Positions 30,794-38,291 of a stretch of 64,000 bases of DNA are shown here, one piece after another. The stretch is from positions 61,162 through 125,161 of the forward strand of contig JAEUKE010000142.1 of assembly GCA_016794345.1 (NCBI GenBank). Reading direction: 5' to 3'. The notes below the pieces were generated by a model. The model was not told the origin of the DNA. It searched no databases and saw nothing but the letters and a program-made list of their open reading frames with translations. The position numbers and the translations under genes were made by a program. How positions within the stretch are numbered: position 1 is the stretch's first letter; each line of letters starts with the position of its first letter. This stretch comes from Myxococcales bacterium (GTDB lineage: Bacteria > Myxococcota_A > Polyangia > Polyangiales > Polyangiaceae).

Positions 30794-31714
30794 ATGAAGC
30801 GCTCGCTCCTCTGGTTGATCACGGCTTGCCTCGGTTCTCTGAGCTTCGCGGCTTGCACGCAGCAGCCGGGTACCTTCATCCTGAGCGGTGACGACGACGG
30901 GGATGGCGAGGGCGCTGGCACCGGAACGGGCGGCAGCGGCAGCGGCACGACGGGTAGCGGGAGCCCCACGTCGGGCGGAGGAAGCAACGCGCAGGCGATG
31001 TTCGAGAGCCAGGTCTTCCCGGCGATCGCGACCGACTGCGGCAGCTGCCACGCGACCGGCGACATGGGGGCCCCCGTCTTCCTCGCGTCGAGCCCGAGCG
31101 CCTCGTACACCGCGATCACCGGCTACTCCCCGACGCTGATCGCAGTCCCCGAGAACTCGAACCTCATCCTGCACGGCGTCCACACGGGACCGGCGCTCAC
31201 GCCGACGCAAGAGGGTGTGGTCTCGGCCTGGCTCCAGGCCGAAGCCGACGAGCGTGGTCTCGCGGGCGGCGGCGGGGACGATCCGACGCCGACGGGCAAG
31301 ACGCTCGACCAGGCGCTGGACGAGTTCGCCAATTGCATGGACCTCACCGAGTGGGAGGAGAACATGGCGAACCTCCCGCGGGCCGACACGGCCAATGCGG
31401 GTGAGTGCAGCGGCTGCCACACCTCCGGCGACGGCGGCGCGTTCCTCAGCCTGAACACGCAAGAGACCTTCGACATGAACAAGCAGTTCCCGTACATCAA
31501 GCGCCTCGTCACCGGCACGGTGAACTCGAACGGCGCCTTCGCGGATCTGCTGCCCTCCAATCGCTTCATCAACAAGGGCCTCGAGGCGCAGAGCTGTGAT
31601 CCGCAGACGCAGAACTGCCACCCGGTCTACAACCTCCCGCCCGGCATCAAGACGGGCATCGAGACGGTGGTGAACAACACGCTCGAGCGCTGGCACAACA
31701 ACCAGTGCCCGTGA
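30794..31714 (+). CDS. Lipoprotein with two haem-c motifs
   Basis: 306 residues with a lipobox at Cys21 (SFAACTQQ), a long Asp/Gly/Ser-rich tether (30-66), and two haem-c motifs: CGSCH (82-86) in a cytochrome-like ATDCGSCHATGDMGAPVFL, and CSGCH (205-209) later. The C-terminus has two further Cys (QSCDPQTQNCH). No other cytochrome landmark is clear, so the second domain could differ from the first. It follows the MYXO-CTERM protein by 2 bases; together they may be a surface redox pair. This is inference. Confidence 0.83.
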   Translation: MKRSLLWLITACLGSLSFAACTQQPGTFILSGDDDGDGEGAGTGTGGSGSGTTGSGSPTSGGGSNAQAMFESQVFPAIATDCGSCHATGDMGAPVFLASSPSASYTAITGYSPTLIAVPENSNLILHGVHTGPALTPTQEGVVSAWLQAEADERGLAGGGGDDPTPTGKTLDQALDEFANCMDLTEWEENMANLPRADTANAGECSGCHTSGDGGAFLSLNTQETFDMNKQFPYIKRLVTGTVNSNGAFADLLPSNRFINKGLEAQSCDPQTQNCHPVYNLPPGIKTGIETVVNNTLERWHNNQCP

Positions 31715-31726
31715 CCGTCGTGTTCT

Positions 31727-31767
31727 CCCCCCTCACCTCAGGTGAGGGGGGCCGGGGGGGTGAATCC
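31727..31767 (-). repeat. Dispersed GC-rich palindrome, copy 2
   Basis: The best palindrome of the family: CCCCCCTCACC (31727-31737), loop TCA, GGTGAGGGGGG (31741-31751), an 11-bp perfect stem, then CCGGGGGGGTGAATCC. It sits in the gap after the diheme lipoprotein, where it could also end transcription, although no T-run follows. Confidence 0.85.
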
Positions 31768-31830
31768 ACGGAGGCCGCCTCTTCGGGCGGCTCGGCGCCA
31801 CCCGACCCCGCAAACGGATAGGCTGGACCC

Positions 31831-33108
31831 ATGCGGTCCCTCGACCCCCGCCTGCGCGTGCTCTACATCGGGCTCGTCGCGGGCGGGGCGTTCGCATTTC
31901 GGGGGGCCGGTTTCCTCGGTGCGCTCGCGATCTCCCAGGCCATCATCTGGCTATTCGTCGGGCTCGGTCCGAGGCGCCTCGCCCGACAGATCGTGAAGCT
32001 CGGCGGGATCGCTACGGTCATCCTGCTCTCGTTTGCATTCTTCGCCGAGGACCCGAGCTCGGATCGATGGGCGCACATCGACGTGTTGGGGCTCTCGGTT
32101 CCGGTGAACGTCGGCGGCCTCGCACAAGGCGGGGCCATGGTGCTCCGCATCGTCGCGATCGTCCTCGGGTCGCAGGTCGCGCGGGCCGGCGACGAGCGCG
32201 CCATCGCAGCCGGGCTGGGCAAGCTCGGCGCGCCGCCGCTTGTCGCGATCCCGATCGACGCCGTCCTCGCGTTGCTCGGCGGTGGCGGTGGTGGCGGTGG
32301 CGGTCGCGGAGGTGGCGGTGGCGGGGGTGGTGGTGGCGGTCGCGGACGACATCGAGGCTCGAACGCCTCGCCCGATGGCTCGGAGCGAGAGGGGTTCGTC
32401 GCAGCAGTCAAACGCCTCGCGCGTGGTGACGTGGGTGTCCTGGTCGGGGGCCTCGAGCGCGGGATCCAGCGCGCGGAGCGTTACGCGGAGGAGCGGTCGG
32501 CGCCGGAGCACCAGCACCTGGCCCGCGACGTGGGGGCGGTGGCCGGCGTCGCGCTGGCCATGCTCGGGATCAAGATGGTGAAGGTCTTGCCCGCGATTCC
32601 ATTCGCGCCCGGGCACAAGCTGGTGCTGCTCACGCCCCTCTACGTCGCGGCGTCCGTGCTCACGAGATCCCGCTGGGGCGCCACCGCGACGGGCGTCGTG
32701 ATGGGGACGGTCGCGTTTCTGTCGGGCGACGGCAAATACGGCGTCTTCGAGATCCTGAAGCACGTCGTGCCGGGGCTCCTGTGTGATCTCACCGTTCCGA
32801 CGCTCGTGAGCCACGGCCGAAGACCAGGCAAGGTTACATGGATGTCACACGGCGCGATCGTCGCGGTCGGTCGCTACGCATCCATCTTCATCGTCACGCT
32901 TATTGCACAGCCACCCGCGGTAGCATTCGCCTTCCTCGTGCCCGGCGTTGCCGTGCACCTGGTCTTCGGAGTCCTCGCGGGCCTCCTCGTGCGTCCCGTC
33001 CTCTCTGCGCTCGAAACGTCCTTTCAGAAGGGACTCCCCCTCCACGAAGTGGCCGGGGACAAGGGGGAGGAATCGACAGGGAGCGCGGTTCAGCGTGACA
33101 CAACCTAA
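31831..33108 (+). CDS. EcfT-like membrane protein fused through polyglycine to a second membrane domain
   Basis: 425 residues. Residues 1-145 resemble the transmembrane T component of energy-coupling-factor transporters: LDPRLRVLYIGLVAGGAFAF, NVGGLAQGGAMVLRIVAIVL, then IAAGLGKLGAPPLVAIPIDAVL. After a run of about 22 mostly glycine residues comes a helical linker with KRLARGDVGVLVGGLERGIQR, similar to the coupling helices with Ala-Arg-Gly motifs in EcfT. The last 180 residues are a separate membrane domain (APGHKLVLLTPLYVAASVL, LKHVVPGLLCDLTVPTL) that could be an S (substrate-binding) component, but that is inference. No ATPase gene of the EcfA type is adjacent; ModC is five genes downstream. 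The gene precedes the molybdenum-storage genes by 30 bases, which suggests a transport role there. Confidence 0.72.
   Translation: MRSLDPRLRVLYIGLVAGGAFAFRGAGFLGALAISQAIIWLFVGLGPRRLARQIVKLGGIATVILLSFAFFAEDPSSDRWAHIDVLGLSVPVNVGGLAQGGAMVLRIVAIVLGSQVARAGDERAIAAGLGKLGAPPLVAIPIDAVLALLGGGGGGGGGRGGGGGGGGGGGRGRHRGSNASPDGSEREGFVAAVKRLARGDVGVLVGGLERGIQRAERYAEERSAPEHQHLARDVGAVAGVALAMLGIKMVKVLPAIPFAPGHKLVLLTPLYVAASVLTRSRWGATATGVVMGTVAFLSGDGKYGVFEILKHVVPGLLCDLTVPTLVSHGRRPGKVTWMSHGAIVAVGRYASIFIVTLIAQPPAVAFAFLVPGVAVHLVFGVLAGLLVRPVLSALETSFQKGLPLHEVAGDKGEESTGSAVQRDTT
32278..32346 (+). repeat. GGTGGC-type tandem repeat encoding polyglycine
   Basis: A G-rich run of GGT and GGC codons with two interspersed CGC/CGG-type codons encodes about 22 residues (Gly with Arg) between the two domains of the EcfT-like protein. 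It is a low-complexity stretch that could vary in length by slippage. Confidence 0.85.
33034..33070 (-). repeat. Dispersed GC-rich palindrome, copy 6 (degenerate)
   Basis: Inside the 3' end of the EcfT-like gene, CTCCCCCTCCAC, GAA, GTGG, CCGGGGAC, AAGGGGGAGG keeps the layout and length of the other copies with several changes; the central stem CCAC/GTGG is kept and the outer arms are imperfect. It encodes GLPLHEVAGDKGEES near the protein's C-terminus. Confidence 0.55.
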
Positions 33109-33138
33109 CAGTCTCGTCTGAGACGTCAGGGAACGAAA

Positions 33139-33984
33139 ATGAGCAAGCTGGTATCGGATGACGGTCGGACACACATCGTCTCGAGCTTGATGCGCGAGTC
33201 GCTCGTCGACCGGCGCGTCGTCGCGAAGACCCGATCGGAGCGCGAGTTCGCGATCCTCCCCGACGTCACGCTCGTGAGCCTCGGCGGTCAGTCGATCTTC
33301 GACCGTGGAAAGGACGCGCTCCTGCCGCTGGTCGAGGCGATCTCCCATCTTCGCAAGAAGCACCCGATGGTCATCGGGGTCGGCGGCGGCACCCGCGTCC
33401 GCCACACGCTTTCGGTCGCGCTCGACCTCGGGCTGCCTACCGGCGGCATCGCGCAGCTCGTCGGCGCAATGGAAGAGGCGAACGCCGTGTTCCTCAACGC
33501 GCTCCTCGCCAAACACGGCTCCATCGTCATGCAGCGCGAGCACTTCTGGGAGCTGCCGCTCTACCTCGAGAGCAACATGTTGCCGATCGTGATCTCGATC
33601 CCGCCCTACCACTTCTGGGAGCCGCCCCCGGAGGACGGGCCGCTGCCCTCCCACGGCTCGGATTTCGGTCTCTTCATCCACGCCGAGGTCCTCGGTATGC
33701 GGCGCATCGTGTTCGTGAAGGACGAGGACGGCCTCTACACGAAGGACCCGAAGAAACACGCGGACGCGAAGCTCATCGAGAGGATCGACCTCGACGACCT
33801 GCTCGAGAACCTCCCCGAGGAGCTCGTGCTCGACCGCTCCCTCTTCACCGCGTGGAAGACCACGCGGCATATCGAGCGCGTGCAGATCGTGAACGGCCTC
33901 AAGCCGGAGCAGCTGCTCCGCGCGATGGACGGCGAAGATGTCGGAACCGTCATCACGAAGAAGATGGGGGCGGACCATGTTTGA
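33139..33984 (+). CDS. Molybdenum (or tungsten) storage protein subunit, MosA/MosB family
   Basis: 281 residues of the amino-acid/UMP-kinase fold, in the molybdenum-storage branch. The N-terminal sheet reads VTLVSLGGQSIFDRGKDALLPLV, then VIGVGGGTRVRHTLSVALDLGLP, PPYHFWEPPP, FVKDEDGLYTKDP, and the tail TRHIERVQIVNGLKPEQLL...GEDVGTVI. I recall this tail closely matching Azotobacter MosA/MosB. The Azotobacter protein stores polynuclear molybdate or tungstate in an ATP-dependent heteromeric cage. A second, related subunit follows, as expected for an alpha/beta pair, and modABC follow it. I cannot say which subunit is alpha. Confidence 0.85.
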   Translation: MSKLVSDDGRTHIVSSLMRESLVDRRVVAKTRSEREFAILPDVTLVSLGGQSIFDRGKDALLPLVEAISHLRKKHPMVIGVGGGTRVRHTLSVALDLGLPTGGIAQLVGAMEEANAVFLNALLAKHGSIVMQREHFWELPLYLESNMLPIVISIPPYHFWEPPPEDGPLPSHGSDFGLFIHAEVLGMRRIVFVKDEDGLYTKDPKKHADAKLIERIDLDDLLENLPEELVLDRSLFTAWKTTRHIERVQIVNGLKPEQLLRAMDGEDVGTVITKKMGADHV

Positions 33985-34783
33985 GCGAAGGACCATCGAC
34001 AGCGCGCTCTCCGGCTCCTCCCTCACGACGTCGCGAGCCGAGGGCTTCGACTACTCGCCCGAGGCGATGATGCCCGACGTTCAGGTCCTGAAGATCGGCG
34101 GGCAGTCGATCATGGACCGCGGTCGCGCCGCGGTCTTCCCGGTGCTGGACGAGATCGTCCGCAACAAGGACAAACACAAGATGCTGCTCTGCTGCGGCGG
34201 AGGAACGCGCGCGCGGCACATCTACTCGCTCGGGAGCGAGCTCGAGCTGCCGACCGGCGTGCTCGCCGCGCTCGGTGGGTACGTCCCTCGACAGAACGCC
34301 CGCATGCTCCAGATGCTGCTCGCGAAGCACGGCGGCATCTTCATGCTCCACGACGATTTCGAGAAGCTGCCGCTCTACTTCAAGCTCGGCTGTATCCCGA
34401 TCATGACGGGAATGCCGCCGTTCGCGTACTGGGAGAAGCCGAACGCCGAGGGCCGCATCCCGCAGAACCGGACCGACGCGGGCGTCTTCCTCTCCGCGGA
34501 GGTGCTCGGCCAGAAGCGCGCGATCTTCGTGAAGGACGAGGACGGCCTCTTCGACGACGACCCGAAGAAGAACAAGAGCGCCAAACACATCCCGCGGATC
34601 GGGGCGCGAGAGCTCCTCGCGCGCGATCTGCCCGATCTCGTGCTCGAGCGCGTGACGATCGAGTATCTGACCCGCGCCCGGTTCTGCAAGGAGCTCCAGA
34701 TCATCAACGGCCTCGTCCCCGGTAACCTCACGCGCGCGCTGGAGGGTGAAGATGTCGGCACGATCATCTACGACGATCGGTGA
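33977..34783 (+). CDS. Molybdenum (or tungsten) storage protein subunit, second MosA/MosB paralogue
   Basis: 268 residues from an ATG 8 bases inside the previous gene; an upstream in-frame start is rejected because it reads through the other subunit's tail. Shared landmarks are VQVLKIGGQSIMDRGRAAVFPVL, LLCCGGGTRARHIYSLGSELELP, PPFAYWEKP, FVKDEDGLFDDDP, and the tail LQIINGLVPGNLTRALEGEDVGTII. The two subunits are clearly paralogous, consistent with a heterohexameric cage. Storage role follows from family and from modABC immediately downstream. Confidence 0.84.
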   Translation: MFERRTIDSALSGSSLTTSRAEGFDYSPEAMMPDVQVLKIGGQSIMDRGRAAVFPVLDEIVRNKDKHKMLLCCGGGTRARHIYSLGSELELPTGVLAALGGYVPRQNARMLQMLLAKHGGIFMLHDDFEKLPLYFKLGCIPIMTGMPPFAYWEKPNAEGRIPQNRTDAGVFLSAEVLGQKRAIFVKDEDGLFDDDPKKNKSAKHIPRIGARELLARDLPDLVLERVTIEYLTRARFCKELQIINGLVPGNLTRALEGEDVGTIIYDDR

Positions 34784-34829
34784 CGTCGTCTCGAGCCGGA
34801 GAAGCCGGGATGACGGTACCTTCCTCCCC

Positions 34830-35645
34830 GTGGTTTCCTCCCCCCAACCCCCCTCCACTGCGTGGAGGGGGGCGTGGCTGGCCGTCGTGTCGCTGCTGCT
34901 GCTCTTGGTCGGCTGCGGCAAGACCGCCGCGCCCGAGGAGGACGTGGAGATTCGCGTGGCAGCGGCCTCCGACCTGACCCGCGCCTTCGAGGAGGTCGCC
35001 AAGGCTTACGAGGCGAAGACGGGCAAGAAGACCAAGCTCACGTTCGGCTCCACCGGGCTTCTCTCGAAGCAGGTGCTCGACGGCGCGCCGTTCGACGTGT
35101 TCGCCGCCGCGAACGTCTCGTTCGTCGACGAGGTCGTGCAGAAGGGTAGCTGCGACGGCTCGACCAAGGCGCTCTACGCGCGCGGCCGAATCGTCATCTA
35201 CACCAAGGAAGGCGAGGCCCCGAAGGAGCTCGGCGAGCTCGCCTCCGACGGCTTCAAGAAGATCGCCATCGCCAACCCCGAGCACGCGCCGTACGGGCGG
35301 GCCGCGAAGGAGGCGCTCGAGGCCGAGGGCATCTACGAGAGCGTGAAGCCGAAGCTCACCTTTGGTGAGAACATCTCGCAGACCCTGCAGTTCGCAGACT
35401 CCGGCAACGTGGATGTTGCCATCGTCGCGCTGAGCCTCGCGATCGGGTCTCCGGGAAGGTACACCCTCATCGATGATTCGCTGCACAAGCCGCTCGACCA
35501 GGCGCTTGTGGTTTGCGGGAGAGGCTCGACCGCCGAGCGCGGGAGGGGCTTTGCCGAGTTCGTCTCGTCTCCCGAAGGCCGTGAGATCATGAGACGCTAC
35601 GGCTTCCTCTTGCCAGGCGAGAAGCTCTCGGTGGCCGAAGAATGA
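34830..35645 (+). CDS. modA: ModA-type molybdate/tungstate-binding lipoprotein
   Basis: About 271 residues, start taken at a GTG just upstream of the signal; other upstream starts cannot be excluded. The export signal has n-region VVSSPQPPSTAWRGA, encoded by repeat copy 4, followed by WLAVVSLLLLLVGCGK with lipobox LVGC. The mature part is a periplasmic binding protein of the molybdate type (IRVAAASDLTRAFEEVAKAYE, FGSTGLLSKQVLDGAPFDVFAAA, YARGRIVIYT, NPEHAPYGRAAKEALE). It delivers oxyanion to the ModB/ModC transporter encoded next. It follows the storage-subunit genes, so uptake and storage are encoded together. Confidence 0.9.
   Translation: MVSSPQPPSTAWRGAWLAVVSLLLLLVGCGKTAAPEEDVEIRVAAASDLTRAFEEVAKAYEAKTGKKTKLTFGSTGLLSKQVLDGAPFDVFAAANVSFVDEVVQKGSCDGSTKALYARGRIVIYTKEGEAPKELGELASDGFKKIAIANPEHAPYGRAAKEALEAEGIYESVKPKLTFGENISQTLQFADSGNVDVAIVALSLAIGSPGRYTLIDDSLHKPLDQALVVCGRGSTAERGRGFAEFVSSPEGREIMRRYGFLLPGEKLSVAEE
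34837..34873 (+). repeat. Dispersed GC-rich palindrome, copy 4 (in the modA export-signal coding region)
   Basis: CCTCCCCCCAA, then CCCCCCTCCAC (34848-34858), loop TGC, GTGGAGGGGGG (34862-34872), an 11-bp perfect stem. It is translated as SSPQPPSTAWRGA in the n-region of the modA signal peptide. The same repeat reads in the same frame in the gene at 38292. Confidence 0.85.
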
Positions 35646-35695
35646 GGTTATGGAGGCGCTCCGAGGTCCAGGACTCCTGATGCGGAGAGCGCGTG

Positions 35696-35733
35696 GGTTC
35701 ACCCCCCCGGCCCCCCTCACGTCGTGAGGGGGG
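35696..35733 (+). repeat. Dispersed GC-rich palindrome, copy 3 (at the modB start)
   Basis: GGTTCACCCCCCCGG, then CCCCCCTCAC (35711-35720), loop GTC, GTGAGGGGGG (35724-35733), a 10-bp perfect stem. It is the reverse complement of copies 1 and 2. Its right arm (GAGGGGGG) lies directly before the modB ATG at 35736 and is the only purine-rich ribosome-binding candidate, so the hairpin could regulate modB translation. Confidence 0.85.
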
Positions 35734-35735
35734 AG

Positions 35736-36398
35736 ATGGACCTGTCCCCTCTCCTCCTTTCGCTTCAAGTCGCGACCCTCGGCACGGCGATCGCCACGGT
35801 GCTGGGGATCGCGATCGCGTTGCCGCTCGCCACGAAGCGATTCCCAGGCAGAGACCTGCTGGATGTCGTCTTGACCGCGCCCATGGTGCTGCCGCCGACG
35901 GTGCTCGGGTATTACGTGCTCGTGGCGCTGGGCCGGCGCAGCGCCATCGGGCAAGCGTTCGAGTCGATCACGGGGCACTCGATCGTCTTCACCAAGACAG
36001 GCACGGTCGTCGCCGCGATGATCGGAGCCTTTCCGCTGGTCCTGAAGAGCGCGCGCGCCGCGCTCGAAGGCGTGGACAAGACGCTCGTCCTCGCGGCCCG
36101 GACGCTGGGAGCCGGCCCGGCGCGGGCGTTCTTCCGTGTCCACCTCCCGCTCGCCGCGCGGGGCATCGTCGCCGGTGTCATGCTCGCGTTCGCGCGAGCC
36201 CTCGGCGACTTCGGCGTCACGCTCATGATCGCGGGCAACATCCCCGGTGAGACGCAGACCGCGTCGCTCGCCATCTACGACGCGCTCCAGGCGCGGCGGG
36301 ACGCAGACGCCCTCGCCATGGTCTTGCTGCTCACCGCGGTCGCCATCGGGCTCCTCTATGGCGTGAACAAGCTCGGGAGGCGCGGGGATGCCGCCTGA
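35736..36398 (+). CDS. modB: ModB-type molybdate ABC permease
   Basis: 220 residues with five membrane segments and the binding-protein-dependent permease signature ARTLGAGPARAFFRVHLPLAARGIVAG. VLTAPMVLPPTVLGYYVL and FGVTLMIAGNIPGETQTASLAIYD are typical ModB stretches. The ATG at 35736 is chosen; a GTG at 35724, inside repeat copy 3, is in frame too. It overlaps modC by 11 bases. Confidence 0.9.
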   Translation: MDLSPLLLSLQVATLGTAIATVLGIAIALPLATKRFPGRDLLDVVLTAPMVLPPTVLGYYVLVALGRRSAIGQAFESITGHSIVFTKTGTVVAAMIGAFPLVLKSARAALEGVDKTLVLAARTLGAGPARAFFRVHLPLAARGIVAGVMLAFARALGDFGVTLMIAGNIPGETQTASLAIYDALQARRDADALAMVLLLTAVAIGLLYGVNKLGRRGDAA

Positions 36399-37137
36399 GG
36401 GCTCGCTCTCCGTGCGCGCGCGCCATGTCTTGCCGGGCGGCGCCTTCACGCTCGAGGTCGACCTCACGGCGCCGCGCGGCGTGACGATCCTCTTCGGCCC
36501 CAGCGGCGCGGGCAAGAGCACGTTGCTCTCCATCGTGGCCGGCCTGACTCGACCAGCCGAGGGGCTCGTGTCGCTCGGCGACGAGACCTGGCTCGACACC
36601 ACGAAGGGCGTGGTCGTGGCACCCGAGGCGCGCCGCGTCGCGTACGTCTTCCAATCGCTCGCCCTTTTCCCTCACATGACAGCGCTTCAGAACGCCGTGT
36701 TCGGCGTCGACGCTCGCCTGAAGAGGCGCGAACGGGAGGAGCGCGCGAAGGCTTCTCTGGCGCGCTTCCGAGTCTCGCACCTCTCCGGTCGCAAGCCGAA
36801 AACGTACTCCGGGGGCGAGGCGCAGCGCGTGGCGCTGGCGCGAGCGTTTGCCATGTCCCCCAAGCTCGTGTTGCTCGACGAGCCGTTCTCGGCGCTCGAC
36901 GCCGAGCTTCGTTATGAGTTCGTTGCCGAGGTGAAGGCGGCCAGCCGGGAGCTCGGCGTGCCCGTGCTGCACGTCACGCACGACAGGGCCGAGGCGCGGG
37001 TGCTCGCCGATCATGTGATCTGCATCGACCGCGGCAAGGTGGTGAGCAGCGGGAGCCCGGAGATCGTGCTCGGCGACCGGGAGACGGCGAGGCGGACGGC
37101 CGAACGTGACCTGGGTCGGAACGCGACCGAGGCCTGA
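36388..37137 (+). CDS. modC: ModC-type molybdate ABC ATPase
   Basis: 249 residues with Walker A GPSGAGKST (37-45), Q-loop VFQSLALFPHMTALQN, signature YSGGEAQRVALARAFAM, Walker B VLLDEPFSALD, and the switch HVTHDRAEARVLADHV. At 249 residues it stops soon after the ATPase domain and lacks the C-terminal MOP/TOBE oxyanion-sensing region of classical ModC (about 350 residues), so it should not sense molybdate in that way. It ends the mod operon. It could also energise the EcfT-like fusion upstream, which is speculation. Confidence 0.9.
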   Translation: MPPEGSLSVRARHVLPGGAFTLEVDLTAPRGVTILFGPSGAGKSTLLSIVAGLTRPAEGLVSLGDETWLDTTKGVVVAPEARRVAYVFQSLALFPHMTALQNAVFGVDARLKRREREERAKASLARFRVSHLSGRKPKTYSGGEAQRVALARAFAMSPKLVLLDEPFSALDAELRYEFVAEVKAASRELGVPVLHVTHDRAEARVLADHVICIDRGKVVSSGSPEIVLGDRETARRTAERDLGRNATEA

Positions 37138-37206
37138 GCGGTCGCCCGACAAGATGTCTCCCCAACGGCCGTTCCCTGGGTACCATGGCCGCGGAGGCTG
37201 TCTGGG

Positions 37207-37231
37207 CGGAGCGGGGTCCCCGTTCCGCGTT
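37207..37231 (+). terminator. Possible terminator after modC
   Basis: CGGAGCGGGG (37207-37216), one T, and CCCCGTTCCG (37218-37227) can pair almost fully (one G-T); the hairpin is followed by CGTTTCG. It lies 70 bases after the modC stop and is the only strong hairpin in that gap. The T-run is short, so Rho-independent activity is uncertain. Confidence 0.4.
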
Positions 37232-37275
37232 TCGCAGGCGCCCAGCGTCCGCGTCCATCCCCAACGGTGAGCACC

Positions 37276-38205
37276 ATGAGAAACCTCGCACAGAGCGGTC
37301 TCGTCGCAGCAATCGTCGTCTTCCTCGCCGCTTGCGGTGACGCCGGCGGGGGGGCACCCTCGGGCAGCGCCGCCAAACCCGGGCCCTCGGGCTTGGCGAA
37401 GCCGGCCGCGTCCACGCCCGCCAAGGCCTCGGCGTCGGCGGCCTCGAGCGCTGCGGCCGCTCCCGACGAGAAGGGCGGGATGAGTCATTGTCCAGCCGCG
37501 GTCGCGGGCGCCAAGGTCGAGATCAAGGAGATCGACAACGGCGTCGAGGTGACGGTCACGGCGGCCGACGCAAAGGCGACCGACGAGATCAAGGAGCGCG
37601 CGAAGACGATCGCCGAGCGAGCCAAGGGCGAGAACACGAAGCCCCAGCACTCCGGGCAAGGTGGTGGCGGCGGTGTGATGGGCCGCTGCCCCATCGTCCT
37701 CGGCGGGACGGACGTGAAGGTGGAGGACGCCCCGGGCGGCAGCAAGTTCACCGTCACGGCCAAGGACAAGGCCGAGGTGGATTGGCTGCGTCGCGAGACG
37801 AAGGAGCGCCAGGCGGCGCTCGACTCGGGGCCCGAAGGCGGCGAGCGAAAGATGGCGAACTGCCCGAGCGCCGTGAAGGACTCGAAGACGTCCGTCAAAG
37901 AGGACAAGGGCGCCGTCGTCATCACGGTCGTCGCGAAGGACCCGAAGAACGAAGCTGCGGTGAAGGATATCCGCGATCGAGCGAAGAAGAACGTCGAGAC
38001 CAAACACGAAGGAACCGGCAAGGAGCACGCCGGGACGGGCGCCGGCGGTGGCAAGGAGGGGCGGTGCCCCTCCGTCCTCGAGAACACCGAGGCCTCCGCG
38101 AAAGACGTGGACGGCGGCTCGGAGATCACGGTCAAGCCGAAGAAAGCGGATGAGCTGAAGAAGCTCGCAGAAGAGGCGAAGGCGCGAGCGAAGCCCTTCG
38201 AGTGA
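37276..38205 (+). CDS. Lipoprotein with four tandem Cys-Pro repeats
   Basis: 309 residues, ATG preceded by GGTGAG. A lipoprotein signal (LVAAIVVFLAACGD) and an Ala/Ser/Pro tether (30-75) are followed by four repeats of about 55-70 residues, each opening with a short Cys-Pro motif: SHCPAAVAGAKVEI, GRCPIVLGGTDVKV, ANCPSAVKDSKTSV and GRCPSVLENTEASA. The conserved unit is x-x-CP-x-x-V/A-x-x-x-x-x-x-V-x-x-x..ITV, with Lys-rich helices between. Single Cys per repeat suggests metal, thiol or inter-subunit bonding, but no family is recognised. It is separated from the mod operon by about 140 bases. Confidence 0.72.
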   Translation: MRNLAQSGLVAAIVVFLAACGDAGGGAPSGSAAKPGPSGLAKPAASTPAKASASAASSAAAAPDEKGGMSHCPAAVAGAKVEIKEIDNGVEVTVTAADAKATDEIKERAKTIAERAKGENTKPQHSGQGGGGGVMGRCPIVLGGTDVKVEDAPGGSKFTVTAKDKAEVDWLRRETKERQAALDSGPEGGERKMANCPSAVKDSKTSVKEDKGAVVITVVAKDPKNEAAVKDIRDRAKKNVETKHEGTGKEHAGTGAGGGKEGRCPSVLENTEASAKDVDGGSEITVKPKKADELKKLAEEAKARAKPFE

Positions 38206-38291
38206 GCAAGGTCGGGGCGTTGAGCAGGTTTCCGACAAACCTCCGCGCTGGCCGGGCAATGGGTGTCGGCGTAGACAATCTGGAGGTGAGC

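Noticed and set aside
31715..31830. Possible molybdenum-cofactor riboswitch upstream of the Mo locus
   Set aside because: The gap is mostly repeat copy 2; no Moco-riboswitch motif or covariation is visible.
34764..36602. Minus-strand frame of about 600 codons opposite modA/modB
   Set aside because: Contains translated repeat elements and no conserved features; the mod genes are clear on the plus strand.
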